64,000 nucleotides of DNA from Fretibacterium sp. OH1220_COT-178 (GCF_003860125.1 NZ_RQYL01000025.1:16970-80969), one strand, 5' to 3'. Shown: positions 44,301 to 53,676, counted from the stretch's first letter. The notes: generated from the sequence alone by a model not told the origin. Translations and numbers: made by a program.

Positions 44301-46651
44301 TCGTCGCACCGCCCGTACAGGAGCTCCTGGAGTTTAGAAAGGCCCTCCAACCCTTCAGGGACCGGCTTCGCGGCGCTTTGGGGCTGTGCGCTCTGGACGC
44401 CCTGGAGCCCTGCCGGACCTTCGAACAGCTGGAGAAGCGCGCGGCCCTCCTGAGGTCCTGGATCGATTTTGTCGACCGCAGGGGGGAGATCGCCTGGAAT
44501 GCGGAGGCCGCGCCGGCGACCCCGCTCTTCGAGGGGGCCAAGCGCAGCGGCCTTCTCTCGGGCGAGGAGCTTCTGTCGGTTCGGACGCTGCTTGCCGCGG
44601 CTCGGCGCGTTCGGGAGGGGCTGGCCGAGGCCGTGGAGGACTTTCCCCTTCTGGGGGGCCTGCGGGACCGGCTGCGGGACTTTTCCCCCGAGCTCGAGGC
44701 CCTGTCCGTGATCGAGGACTCCGGCCGGCTGGCCGACGGCGCGTCGCCCAGGCTTCAGGCCATCCGCGGGGAGCTGGAGGCCCTGAAGCGCTCGGGACGC
44801 CGTACGGCCGCGCGCCTGCTGGAGGACCCCCACATCGTGAACATGCTGCAGGAACGCTCCCTGAACTGGCGGGACGGGCGCTTCCTGCTGTTGGTGCGCC
44901 AGGAGTACATCAATCGCTTTCCGGGCCTGACCGTGGACCGCTCCGGGTCGGGGAACTCCGTCTACATGGAGCCCCGGATGCTCTCATCCGTCAACAACGG
45001 CCTGATGCTCAAGACGCGGGACGAACGCGACGAGGAGCGCCTCATCCTTCTGGAGCTCACCCGCAGGGTCCTGTCGCGGGAACGGGCGATCGCCGACGCG
45101 GAGAGGGTCCTGGGCGAGCTGGACCTGTTCTCCGCGTCCGATGTCCTGATGCGCACCCGGGGCTGGGTGATGCCGGAGCTCACGCGAAAACGGGCGTTTC
45201 GGCTGGTCGGGGCCCGGCATCCGTTGCTCAAGGACGCCGCCGTCCCGGTGGACGTCCGCTGCGGAGAGTCCTTCGGGACGCTGGTCGTCACGGGCCCAAA
45301 CACGGGGGGCAAGACGGTCGTGCTCAAGACCGCCGGGGTGTGCCTGACGATGGCCTGGTCGGGGCTTCCCCTGCCCGCGCGGGACGGCACGTCGGTGGGA
45401 AACTTCGACGCCCTCTACGCCGATATCGGCGACGAGCAGAGCATCGAACAGAACCTCTCCACCTTCAGCGCGCACCTGAAGAACATTATCGGGGTCCTGG
45501 GGGAGGCGACGTCCTCCTCGGTCGTCCTGCTGGACGAGCTGGGCGCGGGGACCGACCCCCAGGAGGGGGCCGCGCTGGGCGTGGCGATCCTCGAGACGCT
45601 CCGCCGGAGGCGCAGCCTGGTGCTGGCGACGACGCACCACAATCCCATCAAGCAGTACGCCCTGACGACCCCCGGCGTGGAGACGGCCAGCATGGAGTTC
45701 GACGCCGAACGCCTCTCCCCGACCTACCGGCTCCTCATGGGGGTACCGGGAAAGAGCAACGCGCTGATGATCGCACGCCGCTACGGGATGCCGGAGGCGG
45801 TTCTGGAGCTGGCTCAGGGGAGTTTGGACGCGCGAACGGCCTCGGCGGAGGACCTGATGGGCGAGCTCAACGAACGTCGATCGGCGCTGGAGCGGGCGGA
45901 GCGGGAGTTCGGGGAGACCGTACGGGAGACGGAGCGCCTGAAGCAGCTCTATCGGGACCGCGTGGCGGAGATCGATTTTCAGAGGGACAGGATTATGGAG
46001 GCGGCGGACCGTCGTGCCGCGAACCTGCTGAGCCGGGCGGAGGAGACGTCGCGCGGCATGATCCGGGATCTGGAGGAGACGATGAAGACGGCGGCCCATC
46101 GGGGTTTGAACGACAGGCGTCAGGAGATCCACAGGCTCCGCAAGGGGATGGAGCGGCGTCAGGCCAAACGGGTGGAGCGGGAGATCGAGGCCCGGCCCAA
46201 GTCCTTTGTGGTCGAGCCCGGGGCCACGGTTCAGGTGGCCGGCAGCGGGGTCGTCGGGCTGGTCGAGTCCGTCAGAAACGGCAAGGCCCGGCTGACGGCG
46301 GGCCCCATGCGTCTCGAGGTCCCGGTCGACCGGCTCGTCGCCACGGATCGGAAGGCGAAGGTGGCGCTGCCGCCGGCGGACACCACGACCGCCATGCGGC
46401 GCGAGACCGTGCCCTCCTCCCTGATGCTGCGGGGCATGAACGTCGACGAGGCCCTGCCGCTGCTGTCGAACTATCTGGACCGGGCCTACCGAGGCAATCA
46501 TGCGAGCGTCACGATCATCCATGGCCGCGGGGAGGGCGTGCTGCGCCGGGAGGTCCACGCGCTCTGCGCGCGGCTCAAGTACGTCAAGGACTATCGCCTG
46601 GGCGGTGCGGGCGAAGGCGGGTACGGCGTCACCATCGTCAGTTTCGCCTGA
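44297..46651 (+). CDS. mutS2: Endonuclease MutS2
   Basis: 784 residues. Core/lever helices, then the ABC-type ATPase with Walker A TGPNTGGKTVVLKT near 333, the DEQSIEQNLSTFSAH signature block, Walker B VVLLDELGAGTDPQEG and the ATTHHNPIKQYA switch. A coiled-coil/KOW-like region follows and a C-terminal Smr nuclease domain (LMLRGMNVDEALPLL, HGRGEGVLR). MutS2 acts in recombination control or ribosome rescue rather than mismatch repair. In the Smr domain the usual LDLRG reads LMLRG, so nuclease activity may be altered; HGRGEG is intact. Confidence 0.93.
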   Translation: MIVAPPVQELLEFRKALQPFRDRLRGALGLCALDALEPCRTFEQLEKRAALLRSWIDFVDRRGEIAWNAEAAPATPLFEGAKRSGLLSGEELLSVRTLLAAARRVREGLAEAVEDFPLLGGLRDRLRDFSPELEALSVIEDSGRLADGASPRLQAIRGELEALKRSGRRTAARLLEDPHIVNMLQERSLNWRDGRFLLLVRQEYINRFPGLTVDRSGSGNSVYMEPRMLSSVNNGLMLKTRDERDEERLILLELTRRVLSRERAIADAERVLGELDLFSASDVLMRTRGWVMPELTRKRAFRLVGARHPLLKDAAVPVDVRCGESFGTLVVTGPNTGGKTVVLKTAGVCLTMAWSGLPLPARDGTSVGNFDALYADIGDEQSIEQNLSTFSAHLKNIIGVLGEATSSSVVLLDELGAGTDPQEGAALGVAILETLRRRRSLVLATTHHNPIKQYALTTPGVETASMEFDAERLSPTYRLLMGVPGKSNALMIARRYGMPEAVLELAQGSLDARTASAEDLMGELNERRSALERAEREFGETVRETERLKQLYRDRVAEIDFQRDRIMEAADRRAANLLSRAEETSRGMIRDLEETMKTAAHRGLNDRRQEIHRLRKGMERRQAKRVEREIEARPKSFVVEPGATVQVAGSGVVGLVESVRNGKARLTAGPMRLEVPVDRLVATDRKAKVALPPADTTTAMRRETVPSSLMLRGMNVDEALPLLSNYLDRAYRGNHASVTIIHGRGEGVLRREVHALCARLKYVKDYRLGGAGEGGYGVTIVSFA

Positions 46652-46682
46652 GCCCGTCCGGTCAGGACGGAGGGGGAGCGAT

Positions 46683-47531
46683 TTGACCGAACCGACGACC
46701 GAAAAAAAACTGGAGGTGCTGAAGGGCCTGCTGCGGGGTCTGGGCCGTGCGGCCGTGGCCTTTTCCGGGGGGGTGGACAGCGCCCTGCTGGCCGCGGCCG
46801 CCCACGACGCGCTGGGCGACGGCTGCGTGGCCGTCACCGTCGACTCCCCTCTGCTTGCCGCGGATGAGCGGGAGGATGCCCTCAGCCTCGCTCGGACGCT
46901 GGGTTTGCGGCATTTTCTGATCGAGCTGGACGAGCTCTCGGACCCGGCCTTCGTCGCGAACCCTCCGGACCGCTGTTACGTGTGCAAGCGGATGCGCCTC
47001 GCCCGCATGGCGGACTGGGCGCGGGAGCGCGGGATCCCATGGCTTCTGGACGGCTCGAATGCGGACGATGCCCACGACTACCGGCCCGGTGCGAGGGCCC
47101 TGGCGGAGGTGGAGGCCGTGCGCAGCCCTCTGCTGGAGGCGGGACTGACCAAGGCCGAGGTCCGCGCGCTCTCCCGGGAGCGGGGCCTTTTCACGTGGAA
47201 CAAGCCGGCCAAGGCGTGCCTGGCCTCGCGCCTTCCCTACGGGGAGCCCGTCACGCGGTCGGGATTAGCGCGCATCGAGTCCGCGGAACGGTTTTTGGCC
47301 GCGATCCTGCCGCGGGGCGCGCAGTTTCGGGTTCGCGCCCACGGGGACCTGGCGCGCATCGAGACGGAGGCGCAGGACGCCCCGTCCCTGCTCGGGGCCG
47401 CTCCCAGGGTCCACGAAGCCCTTCGGGGAGCGGGTTTTCGGTTCGTCACCCTGGACCTGAAGGGCTACCGCATGGGCAGCCTCAACGAGGCGCTGCCCGC
47501 CTCCGCCGGGGCCCCGACGAAGGGAGGATAG
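46683..47531 (+). CDS. larE: ATP-dependent sacrificial sulfur transferase LarE
   Basis: 282 residues of the PP-loop family with AVAFSGGVDSALLAAAAHDA near the start, CYVCKRMRL (about 98), LDGSNADDAHDYRPGARAL and a C-terminal NKPAKACLASRLPYGEPV, the last two characteristic of LarE. LarE donates sulfur to the pyridinium nickel-pincer cofactor of lactate racemase and relatives. larA, larB and larC are not visible, so the user of the cofactor is unknown. TTG start at 46683 with GGAGGGGGAG upstream. Confidence 0.88.
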   Translation: MTEPTTEKKLEVLKGLLRGLGRAAVAFSGGVDSALLAAAAHDALGDGCVAVTVDSPLLAADEREDALSLARTLGLRHFLIELDELSDPAFVANPPDRCYVCKRMRLARMADWARERGIPWLLDGSNADDAHDYRPGARALAEVEAVRSPLLEAGLTKAEVRALSRERGLFTWNKPAKACLASRLPYGEPVTRSGLARIESAERFLAAILPRGAQFRVRAHGDLARIETEAQDAPSLLGAAPRVHEALRGAGFRFVTLDLKGYRMGSLNEALPASAGAPTKGG

Positions 47532-47535
47532 GACG

Positions 47536-49053
47536 ATGCTTCTGCATGTGGATCCCTTTCTGGTCACGGGGCTCCTTTTCCTGCTCAGCCTCATCGCCGG
47601 GACGGTCTCGGAACGGACCCGGATCCCCGCGCTGATCCTTTTTCTGGGGATCGGAATGCTGGCGGGGGTGGACGGACCCGGGGGGCTGCCGTTCGACGAC
47701 GCCTCGTTCACCAATCTGATCGGCACCGTGGCCCTGGCCTTCATCCTTTTCTCGGGCGGCTTCGAGACCCGGTGGCAGGATATCCGCCCCGTCGTCGCAC
47801 GGGGAATGACCCTGTCCACAGCGGGCGTCTTCATCACGGCCGCCGCCATGGCGGTCCCGGTCTCCTTCATCCCGGGCTTCTCCTTTCAGGACGGTTTCCT
47901 GCTGGGGACGATCGTCTCCTCCACCGATGCGGCAGCCGTGTTCTCCATTCTCAGGACCCAGAAACTGGGGCTCAAGGGTTCGCTCAAGCCGCTGCTGGAG
48001 TTCGAATCCGGCAGCAACGACCCCATGGCCGTCTTCCTGACGCTCGCCGCGCTGCGCTGGATCGAGAACCCCGGGGCCCCCCTGGGCGACATGGTGGTCG
48101 TCTTCCTGACCCAGATGGTGGTCGGGGGGCTCATGGGCTTTCTGATGGGGCGCGTCTCCTGCCTTCTGATCGAACGGATGCGGGTGGAAAACGAGGCCCT
48201 CTATCCCGTCTGGGGCATCAGCACCGTGCTCATCACCTTCGGACTGGCCCAGAGCGCCCAGGGCAACGGCTACCTGGCCGTCTACATCTGCGGCATCGTC
48301 ATGGGCGGGGGGGACTTTCTCTACAAGTACAGCCTGGAGCGCTTCCACGAGGCCTTCGCCTGGCTGATGCAGATCGCGATGTTCCTGGTCCTGGGGCTTC
48401 TGGTCAACCCGGGGGAGCTGATGAACGGCTCGATCATCCGCACGGGGCTCCTGGTCTCGGCTCTGCTCATGTTCGTGGCGCGCCCTCTGTCCGTCTTCCT
48501 CTGCACCGTTCGGAGCGAGTTTTCCCTCCGGGAGCGCCTTTTCATCAGCTGGACGGGATTGCGCGGGGCGGTGCCGATCATCCTGGCGACCTACCCCCTG
48601 ACGGCGGGGCATCCTCACGCGCGCTACCTCTTCAACCTGATTTTTTTCGTGGTCCTCACTTCGGTCCTCCTTCAGGGCAAGACCCTGGCGACCGTGGCGC
48701 GCTGGCTGAGCCTGGACACCTGGATGCGGATATCCCCCTCCTACCCGCTCTCCTTCGACCGGACGCCCGGCAGCGGAGGGGAGGAGACCCGGGAGATCGA
48801 CCTCCTGCCCGACTCCTGCGTGGTCGGCCGCACCGTGAGCGAGCTGAACTTCCCCGAGGGAGTGACGATCCTGCTGGTGCATCGCGGCACCCGGTTCCTG
48901 ATCCCCAAGGGGGGGACCCTCTTGGAGTCCGGGGACGCCCTCCTCATCTTCGGGGAGCGCACCTCTTTGTCGGAGGTCGAGAAGTTGCTGGCGCGCCGCC
49001 GGGATCCGGAGGAGGCCACGGATGGAGAGGCCCTGGAGGAGACGGGCTTGTAG
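47536..49053 (+). CDS. K+/H+ antiporter (CPA1, NhaP2/CvrA-like)
   Basis: 505 residues: about twelve membrane helices with the CPA fingerprints ALILFLGIGMLAGVDGPGG and SSTDAAAVFSILR and LEFESGSNDPMAV (the Asn-Asp ion-binding pair near 158), then SWTGLRGAVPIIL; the C-terminus has a TrkA-C/RCK_C domain (about 415-485, SVSELNFPEGVTILLVHRG-like). Such proteins extrude K+ in exchange for H+. The opposite partner, TrkAH, is encoded on the other strand at 14-17 kb. It starts 4 bases after larE. Confidence 0.87.
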   Translation: MLLHVDPFLVTGLLFLLSLIAGTVSERTRIPALILFLGIGMLAGVDGPGGLPFDDASFTNLIGTVALAFILFSGGFETRWQDIRPVVARGMTLSTAGVFITAAAMAVPVSFIPGFSFQDGFLLGTIVSSTDAAAVFSILRTQKLGLKGSLKPLLEFESGSNDPMAVFLTLAALRWIENPGAPLGDMVVVFLTQMVVGGLMGFLMGRVSCLLIERMRVENEALYPVWGISTVLITFGLAQSAQGNGYLAVYICGIVMGGGDFLYKYSLERFHEAFAWLMQIAMFLVLGLLVNPGELMNGSIIRTGLLVSALLMFVARPLSVFLCTVRSEFSLRERLFISWTGLRGAVPIILATYPLTAGHPHARYLFNLIFFVVLTSVLLQGKTLATVARWLSLDTWMRISPSYPLSFDRTPGSGGEETREIDLLPDSCVVGRTVSELNFPEGVTILLVHRGTRFLIPKGGTLLESGDALLIFGERTSLSEVEKLLARRRDPEEATDGEALEETGL

Positions 49054-49165
49054 TACAATGAAAGCTGTGAGCGCAAGGCATTGGGTCGGTGTTTTTACGG
49101 AGGACCGCCGGGGAATGGCGTCGTGACAGGCGTTTTGCGGAAATAGGAGGGTTTGAGGGGCGGCG

Positions 49166-49945
49166 ATGGAGGCTTTCTTGAAGTTTTTGAGGGAACTTTT
49201 TACCCTGACCCCGGTGTGGGTGGAGAAGGGGCGCGGGCGCTGGGTGCTGCGGCGCCGTCTGCATCCCATTCTGAGGGCCACCCTGGTCGTGCTGCCGATG
49301 GTGCTTGGAATCGCCTGGGGCCTGAACCTTCTTTTGAGCGGCCGCACTCCGGAACCTCCATCCGAGACGGTGGACGAGCCCGTCGCCGTCCTCGCCCCGG
49401 ATCCCGTTTCGGAGTCTCCGGAGCTTCCGCTCTCCGGGGATACGGCCGTGGCGGGCCCGGTCCCGATGCCCGAGGAGGTCGCCGAACCGGCATTTCCTTC
49501 CGAAAACGTCCTTCTGGGTCCCGACCGGCCCGGGGGGGACCGCAGCTATTGGGTGAAGATCAGCAAGGGGAACTACACGCTCTCCCTGTACAGGGGAAGG
49601 GATCTGGTCAAGACCTACCGGGTCGCGGTTGGGCGCAACCCCGGGAACAAGCGTCGGGTTGGGGACAACCGCACGCCGGTGGGGCAGTTCCGCGTCCGGT
49701 CCATCGAGAACTCCCAGAGCTGGAGGCACGACTTCGGAGACGGAAACGGGATGATTGCGGGGGCCTACGGGCCCTGGTTCATCCGCCTCGACACGGGGTG
49801 GAAGGGAATCGGCATTCACGGAACGCACGATCCCGACTCGCGCGGAACCATGGCGACCGAGGGCTGCATCCGCATGAGCAACGAGGAGGTTCGGGAGCTC
49901 CGGCAGTACGCCTACCGCAACATGAAGGTCGTGATCGAGGAATGA
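49166..49945 (+). CDS. L,D-transpeptidase (YkuD) with N-terminal membrane anchor
   Basis: 259 residues. A basic cytoplasmic start, one membrane helix (about 36-58), a Pro/Glu-rich linker (62-110), then the YkuD domain: SYWVKISKGNYTLSLYRG at the entry, GIGIHGTHDPDS (His217) and the active-site motif ATEGCIRMSNEE with Cys234. It would form 3-3 cross-links in peptidoglycan or attach proteins to it, in the periplasm. ATG with AGGAGG about 17 bases before and GGGGCGGCG nearer. The MBL gene overlaps its stop (ATGA). Confidence 0.88.
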   Translation: MEAFLKFLRELFTLTPVWVEKGRGRWVLRRRLHPILRATLVVLPMVLGIAWGLNLLLSGRTPEPPSETVDEPVAVLAPDPVSESPELPLSGDTAVAGPVPMPEEVAEPAFPSENVLLGPDRPGGDRSYWVKISKGNYTLSLYRGRDLVKTYRVAVGRNPGNKRRVGDNRTPVGQFRVRSIENSQSWRHDFGDGNGMIAGAYGPWFIRLDTGWKGIGIHGTHDPDSRGTMATEGCIRMSNEEVRELRQYAYRNMKVVIEE

Positions 49946-50847
49946 CCGGGGACCTCTGGGGCGTCCCTCGTCTTCCCGACGGCCTCCGCCTGATCGACCT
50001 TCCCCAGTCCCTGCCCGGCTTCCGGAAGTTCATCTCCGCATGGTTCTTCAGGGATTCCGCCGGTCGCCGCATCGTGGTCGACCCCGGTCCCGCCTCCACG
50101 GTCCCGCTTCTGGTCCGCGGCCTGGAGGACGTTACGGACGGGGTGGATCTCGTCCTGCTGACCCACATCCACCTGGACCATTCCGGGGGGTTGGGCCAGT
50201 TGTGTGCCCGCTATCCCGAGGCCCGGGTGCTGGCGCACCCCAAGGCCTTCAGGCACCTGACGGACCCCTCGAAACTCTGGTCGGCCTCGGTCGCGACCCT
50301 GGGGGACGTGGCGCACGCCTATGGGGCGCCCCTGCCGGTCGAGGCGTCCGTCCTGACCGCGGAGGACGGGAGGGGGCTCGTCGAGGTCCTTCCCACCCCC
50401 GGGCACGCCCCGCACCATCTGGCCTTTCGGGTCTCGTGCGGGGGCCGGCGCCTGTTCTTCGTCGGAGAGGCCGCGGGCCTGACCCTGCCGGCGGAGGGGG
50501 ACGCCCCCTGGCTGCGTCCCACCACGCCGCCACGCTTCGACGCGGACTCGGCTTTGGACTCCCTCGATCGCCTGCTGAAGACGATAGACGGGGACGAACT
50601 GCTCTGCTACGCCCACTGGGGCGCCTGCGGCGATCCTCGGAGGCGGGTGGAGCTCGCCAGGGGGCAGATCTCCGAATGGCTGGGGCACATCGGCGCCATG
50701 CGGGACCAATCCGTCTCGGTTATTGCCGCGTCCCTCATGGCGCGCGACCCGTTGCTTCGCGCAGCCCTGCCGGGGGATCTCATGGAGCGTGAGCGCCTGT
50801 TCGTCGAGAACAGCGTGCGGGGTTTTCTGGGCTGGCTGGCGGAGTGA
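49942..50847 (+). CDS. Metallo-beta-lactamase fold hydrolase
   Basis: 301 residues with the metal-binding motif LLTHIHLDHSGGLGQL (about 72-87, HxHxDH), then PTPGHAPHHLAFRV with another ligand His, GEAAGLTLP and CYAHWG as the last metal ligand site. Such proteins are di-zinc or iron hydrolases of the glyoxalase II/ lactonase/ beta-lactamase superfamily; substrate unknown. It lacks the ribonuclease beta-CASP insert. Translation is coupled to the L,D-transpeptidase through ATGA. Confidence 0.85.
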   Translation: MTGDLWGVPRLPDGLRLIDLPQSLPGFRKFISAWFFRDSAGRRIVVDPGPASTVPLLVRGLEDVTDGVDLVLLTHIHLDHSGGLGQLCARYPEARVLAHPKAFRHLTDPSKLWSASVATLGDVAHAYGAPLPVEASVLTAEDGRGLVEVLPTPGHAPHHLAFRVSCGGRRLFFVGEAAGLTLPAEGDAPWLRPTTPPRFDADSALDSLDRLLKTIDGDELLCYAHWGACGDPRRRVELARGQISEWLGHIGAMRDQSVSVIAASLMARDPLLRAALPGDLMERERLFVENSVRGFLGWLAE

Positions 50848-51035
50848 TTGGTTTCGTCGTCGGCAGGACGAATCGCTTGGAGGTTTCACCAGGCGGCTTT
50901 TGCGGGCCGCAGCGGTTGAGCGGACAACCGGAGAACGAGGCGAACTGTGCTGGTCGCTCAGGGCCGGGCATCTGCTTGAACGAGTCGGAATGGAACGAGG
51001 GGGGCGAGCGCCGCTTTGGCGATTACGGTCTGGAG

Positions 51036-51599
51036 GTGAGGGAAATTTTTTCCCGAAGAGACTTTTTGTGCGCGATATTGGCGTTTTTTCTTGTCCTGGC
51101 CCCATTGGGCCGGTGGGCGGGGGCGGAGATCGTCCCGGCCGATCCGGGGCGCTGGAGTGTCTCGGTGGGCAGTCTGGACGTGATGGGGGCCTCCGAAGTC
51201 CGGGTTACGGCTATGTTTGGGGATGAGCGTCCCCGATCTTTGGACCTGGCCCTCTCGGGGTTCGTCAGGGGGACGACGGAGGTCCGGCTCCTGCCCGGCC
51301 GCCCCGTCGGCCTGGAGCTGACCGGGAAGGTCCTGGCCGATGACCTTCCCGAGGCGGCGGTCCTGGCCGTGCACGGCACCTTCGAGGGGCTCGGAGAGGC
51401 TGCGGCGGACTTGCCGGAGGGCGGGCTCAGACTCTCGGACATGCACGGCTACGCACCTCCCGCCGGGCCGAAGCCGGAGCCGGAGTTTCTCGCGGCGGGC
51501 TCCGCGGAATCCGCTCAGGGCGGAGGCGGCTGCAGTGCCGGCTGGGCGTGGGCAGGGCTGCTCCCGGTCCTGTCGCTGATCCTCCGAAGGCGCGCCTGA
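51036..51599 (+). CDS. Exported protein with Synerg-CTERM sorting signal
   Basis: 187 residues from a GTG at 51036 (start uncertain; GGAG touches the GTG). The N-terminus REIFSRRDFLCAILAFFLVL has the twin-arginine pattern SRRxFL and a hydrophobic core, with cleavage plausible after WAGA. The middle (about 35-150) has several beta-strand-like repeats of acidic and hydrophobic residues, no recognised domain. The end GGGCSAGWAWAGLLPVLSLI followed by LRRRA is a Gly-Gly-Gly-Cys, hydrophobic helix and Arg tail, matching the Synerg-CTERM sorting signal. Presumably anchored on the surface after processing. 50848-51035 has no gene. Confidence 0.65.
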   Translation: MREIFSRRDFLCAILAFFLVLAPLGRWAGAEIVPADPGRWSVSVGSLDVMGASEVRVTAMFGDERPRSLDLALSGFVRGTTEVRLLPGRPVGLELTGKVLADDLPEAAVLAVHGTFEGLGEAAADLPEGGLRLSDMHGYAPPAGPKPEPEFLAAGSAESAQGGGGCSAGWAWAGLLPVLSLILRRRA

Positions 51600-51647
51600 C
51601 GAGCACGGGAGGGCGGAGGCCGCCCGCCCGTGTCCGGGCCGGCGGCT

Positions 51648-53078
51648 CTATCCCCCGGCCCGGCACCCGTTCCGTGCCAGTTCTCCGATCACGAAATCCC
51701 GTCCGCTCTTGACCTCGTCCGCCATGTAGGCGACGTCCTGCTCCGATGCCCGCTCCATCGCGTAGTTCCTGACGCAGTTCTTGATGTAGGAGCGTCTCAG
51801 GGCGTCCATGTCGTGGTGCCGCGTCCGGATCAGTCCGGGGTCGCGGGGCAGGACGATGTTCGTCCCGGGCCGCTCGTCCTCCGGGTCGCCGAAGAGGATG
51901 GCGATGCCGTTCTCCCGGGCGAAGGTGAGCTGGGCCGAGGGGTGTTTTCCGGCTCCCGTGTACTCCGTCTCCTGGACCACGACGACCTGGTCCCGGTCCA
52001 TCTCCCGGGCCAGCGCGAACGCGGCGGTCAGCGACGTGTTGCCGGCGGGGCCCCTTTCATATCCCTCGATTGACGAAAGGGCCTCCGTGATGTAGAAGGT
52101 CTCGCCCTGCCGGACGGTCACGAGGTCGTCCATATAGCGCAGGGTCCGGGCCGCGTTTCTGGGGCAGTCCGAGCGGTCCGGCCAGGTGGCGAAGGGGATG
52201 CTGAAGCCCGTGTGCCCCGTCGTGAAGGACTTTCTGTTGAAGTCCCTGTCGGAGGCCATGTGCAGGCCGCTGAGGTCGATGCAGGCCCCGACGATGCGGC
52301 TCTTTGCCCCCGCCTTGAGGACCCCCCGCGCCGTGCCCGTGAGGTTGCCGCCCCCCGCCGTGGTGCAGACCACCGCGTCGGGGTCCCGACCGGTCAGGGC
52401 GCGGCACTGCTCGACCAGCTCGTAGCCCAGGGTCTCGACCCCCGCGATGCCGAAGGGGGTGTAGAGCGAGGCGTTGAAGTACCCGGTCTCCTCCAGGAGG
52501 CGCAGGAAGGTCGTGAAGAGCTCCGGTCCCACCGTGAGCTGCACGACCTCGGCCCCGTAGGCCTCGCAGACGCGCTGCTTCTCCAGGATCTCCGGCTGGC
52601 CGACCTTTCGGCTGTCGTAGCATTCCTGGACGACGATGCAGTTGAGCCTGCGCATGGCGGCCTGGGAGGCCACCGCCGCGCCGTAGTTGCCGCTGGTCGC
52701 CGCAATGACGCCCTTGTACCCCAGGTTCTTCGCTTGATGGACGGCGATCGACGCCCGCCGGGCCTTGAAGCTCCCGGAGGCGTTGCAGGCCTCGTCCTTC
52801 ACGAAGATGCGCGCGCCCTTGCCGGGGGGCGCATATTTTCGGGCGAGCCGGGTGAGGTTCCGGAGCTCCAGAAGCGGCGTGTTGCCGACCCCGGTCTCGG
52901 ACTGGATGCGGCGCATCTCCTCCATGGAGTAGCCGACCTCGCGCATCAGCCGTTCGTAATCGAAACCGATGCCCTCGAGCTCGAAGGCGCCGTAATCGAT
53001 CCGGAGCGCCGCCTGCATGATCTCGTTCCTGCGCGCGTTGAGCCCCTCGTAGGACAGGTCACGATCCCTCGTCGTCAT
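51648..53078 (-). CDS. ortB: 2-amino-4-ketopentanoate thiolase, PLP subunit OrtB
   Basis: 476 residues, fold-type II PLP enzyme: catalytic lysine Lys105 in CNASGSFKARRAS, and the glycine-rich phosphate loop TTAGGGNLTGTARG near 235. N-terminal LSYEGLNARRNEIMQAALR and the ending region are typical of OrtB. With OrtA and CoA it splits 2-amino-4-ketopentanoate to acetyl-CoA and D-alanine, the last step of the reductive/oxidative ornithine fermentation known from Clostridium sticklandii. The ATG overlaps the ortA stop by 4 bases. Upstream pathway genes (orr, oraS, oraE, ord) are not in the window. Confidence 0.9.
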   Translation of the reverse strand: MTTRDRDLSYEGLNARRNEIMQAALRIDYGAFELEGIGFDYERLMREVGYSMEEMRRIQSETGVGNTPLLELRNLTRLARKYAPPGKGARIFVKDEACNASGSFKARRASIAVHQAKNLGYKGVIAATSGNYGAAVASQAAMRRLNCIVVQECYDSRKVGQPEILEKQRVCEAYGAEVVQLTVGPELFTTFLRLLEETGYFNASLYTPFGIAGVETLGYELVEQCRALTGRDPDAVVCTTAGGGNLTGTARGVLKAGAKSRIVGACIDLSGLHMASDRDFNRKSFTTGHTGFSIPFATWPDRSDCPRNAARTLRYMDDLVTVRQGETFYITEALSSIEGYERGPAGNTSLTAAFALAREMDRDQVVVVQETEYTGAGKHPSAQLTFARENGIAILFGDPEDERPGTNIVLPRDPGLIRTRHHDMDALRRSYIKNCVRNYAMERASEQDVAYMADEVKSGRDFVIGELARNGCRAGG

Positions 53079-53383
53079 GATCGTTCCTCCCCGGCCAGCA
53101 GTTCGCGGAGCTGCATCTGCACCCGGAGGAGCTCGGGAACGAAACTGCCGTAGGAGTGCACGTAGCCGGGATTGACGGCACAGAGGGTGCCCCTTTCCCT
53201 GCGTCCCGTCACGGTGAGGACCTCCGCCTCGGCGCCCATTTCCGCGTCCTCCCGGATGAACCCCTTGACCCACATGAGCAGGTCGCACGCGCGCGTGTCC
53301 TCGGGCACCTGAGATGCCCTCTGTCCTGCCGGAAGGACGACGCTGCAGATCTGAACCCAATCGCCTTTCTTCGCTCCAGGCAT
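53075..53383 (-). CDS. ortA: 2-amino-4-ketopentanoate thiolase small subunit OrtA
   Basis: 102 residues matching OrtA along its length: KGDWVQICSVVLPAGQRASQ, VPEDTRACDLLMWVKGF, TVTGRRERGTLCAVNPGYVH and SYGSFVPELLRVQMQL. It is the partner of OrtB in the ornithine fermentation pathway. ATG at 53383; the promoter must lie in 53384-53470, where TTATAA (plus-strand orientation ambiguous) occurs near 53428-53433. Confidence 0.9.
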   Translation of the reverse strand: MPGAKKGDWVQICSVVLPAGQRASQVPEDTRACDLLMWVKGFIREDAEMGAEAEVLTVTGRRERGTLCAVNPGYVHSYGSFVPELLRVQMQLRELLAGEERS

Positions 53384-53473
53384 TGACTTCGCCTCCCTGT
53401 GGATGATGATTGAAGCCGTGAGTTCATTATAAAGTAAAGGCGGGCACGCGAGATCGGTGCGCTGACGGTGCGT

Positions 53474-53492
53474 TCAAAAAGGCAAAAGCCCC
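53474..53492. repeat. Left copy of a 19-base direct repeat flanking the fic islet
   Basis: TCAAAAAGGCAAAAGCCCC, one mismatch from 55021-55039. It begins 91 bases before the AT-richer segment. Possible attachment-like boundary, but the sequence also resembles a terminator leg. The rest of 53384-53722 holds the fic promoter and no further gene. Confidence 0.45.
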
Positions 53493-53647
53493 CGGCTCAC
53501 CCGGGAACTCAGGCAGTCGAAAATGGCAAAATCGGGCTGGCGGCTCTCCTGGCCAAAACGGCACGGAACATGAGATTTTTTGCTTTTGGACTCTTGACAA
53601 TCGGGCTCTTCATCGCAGACTGGACAATTTAGCAGGTAAATAAACCG

Positions 53648-53676
53648 TTTACAAAAGTGACACTTTCTCATAGAAT
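53648..53676 (+). promoter_or_regulatory. Promoter of the fic gene
   Basis: TTTACA (53648-53653), a 17-base spacer and TAGAAT (53671-53676), then GGAGGGGTG as ribosome site before ATG 53723. A second TTGACA at 53596-53601 has no matching -10. Confidence 0.75.

Noticed and set aside
50862..50905. Second copy of the gspK palindromic element
   Set aside because: Only a short GACGAATCGCTTGG-like stretch is shared; the hairpin arms are not preserved.
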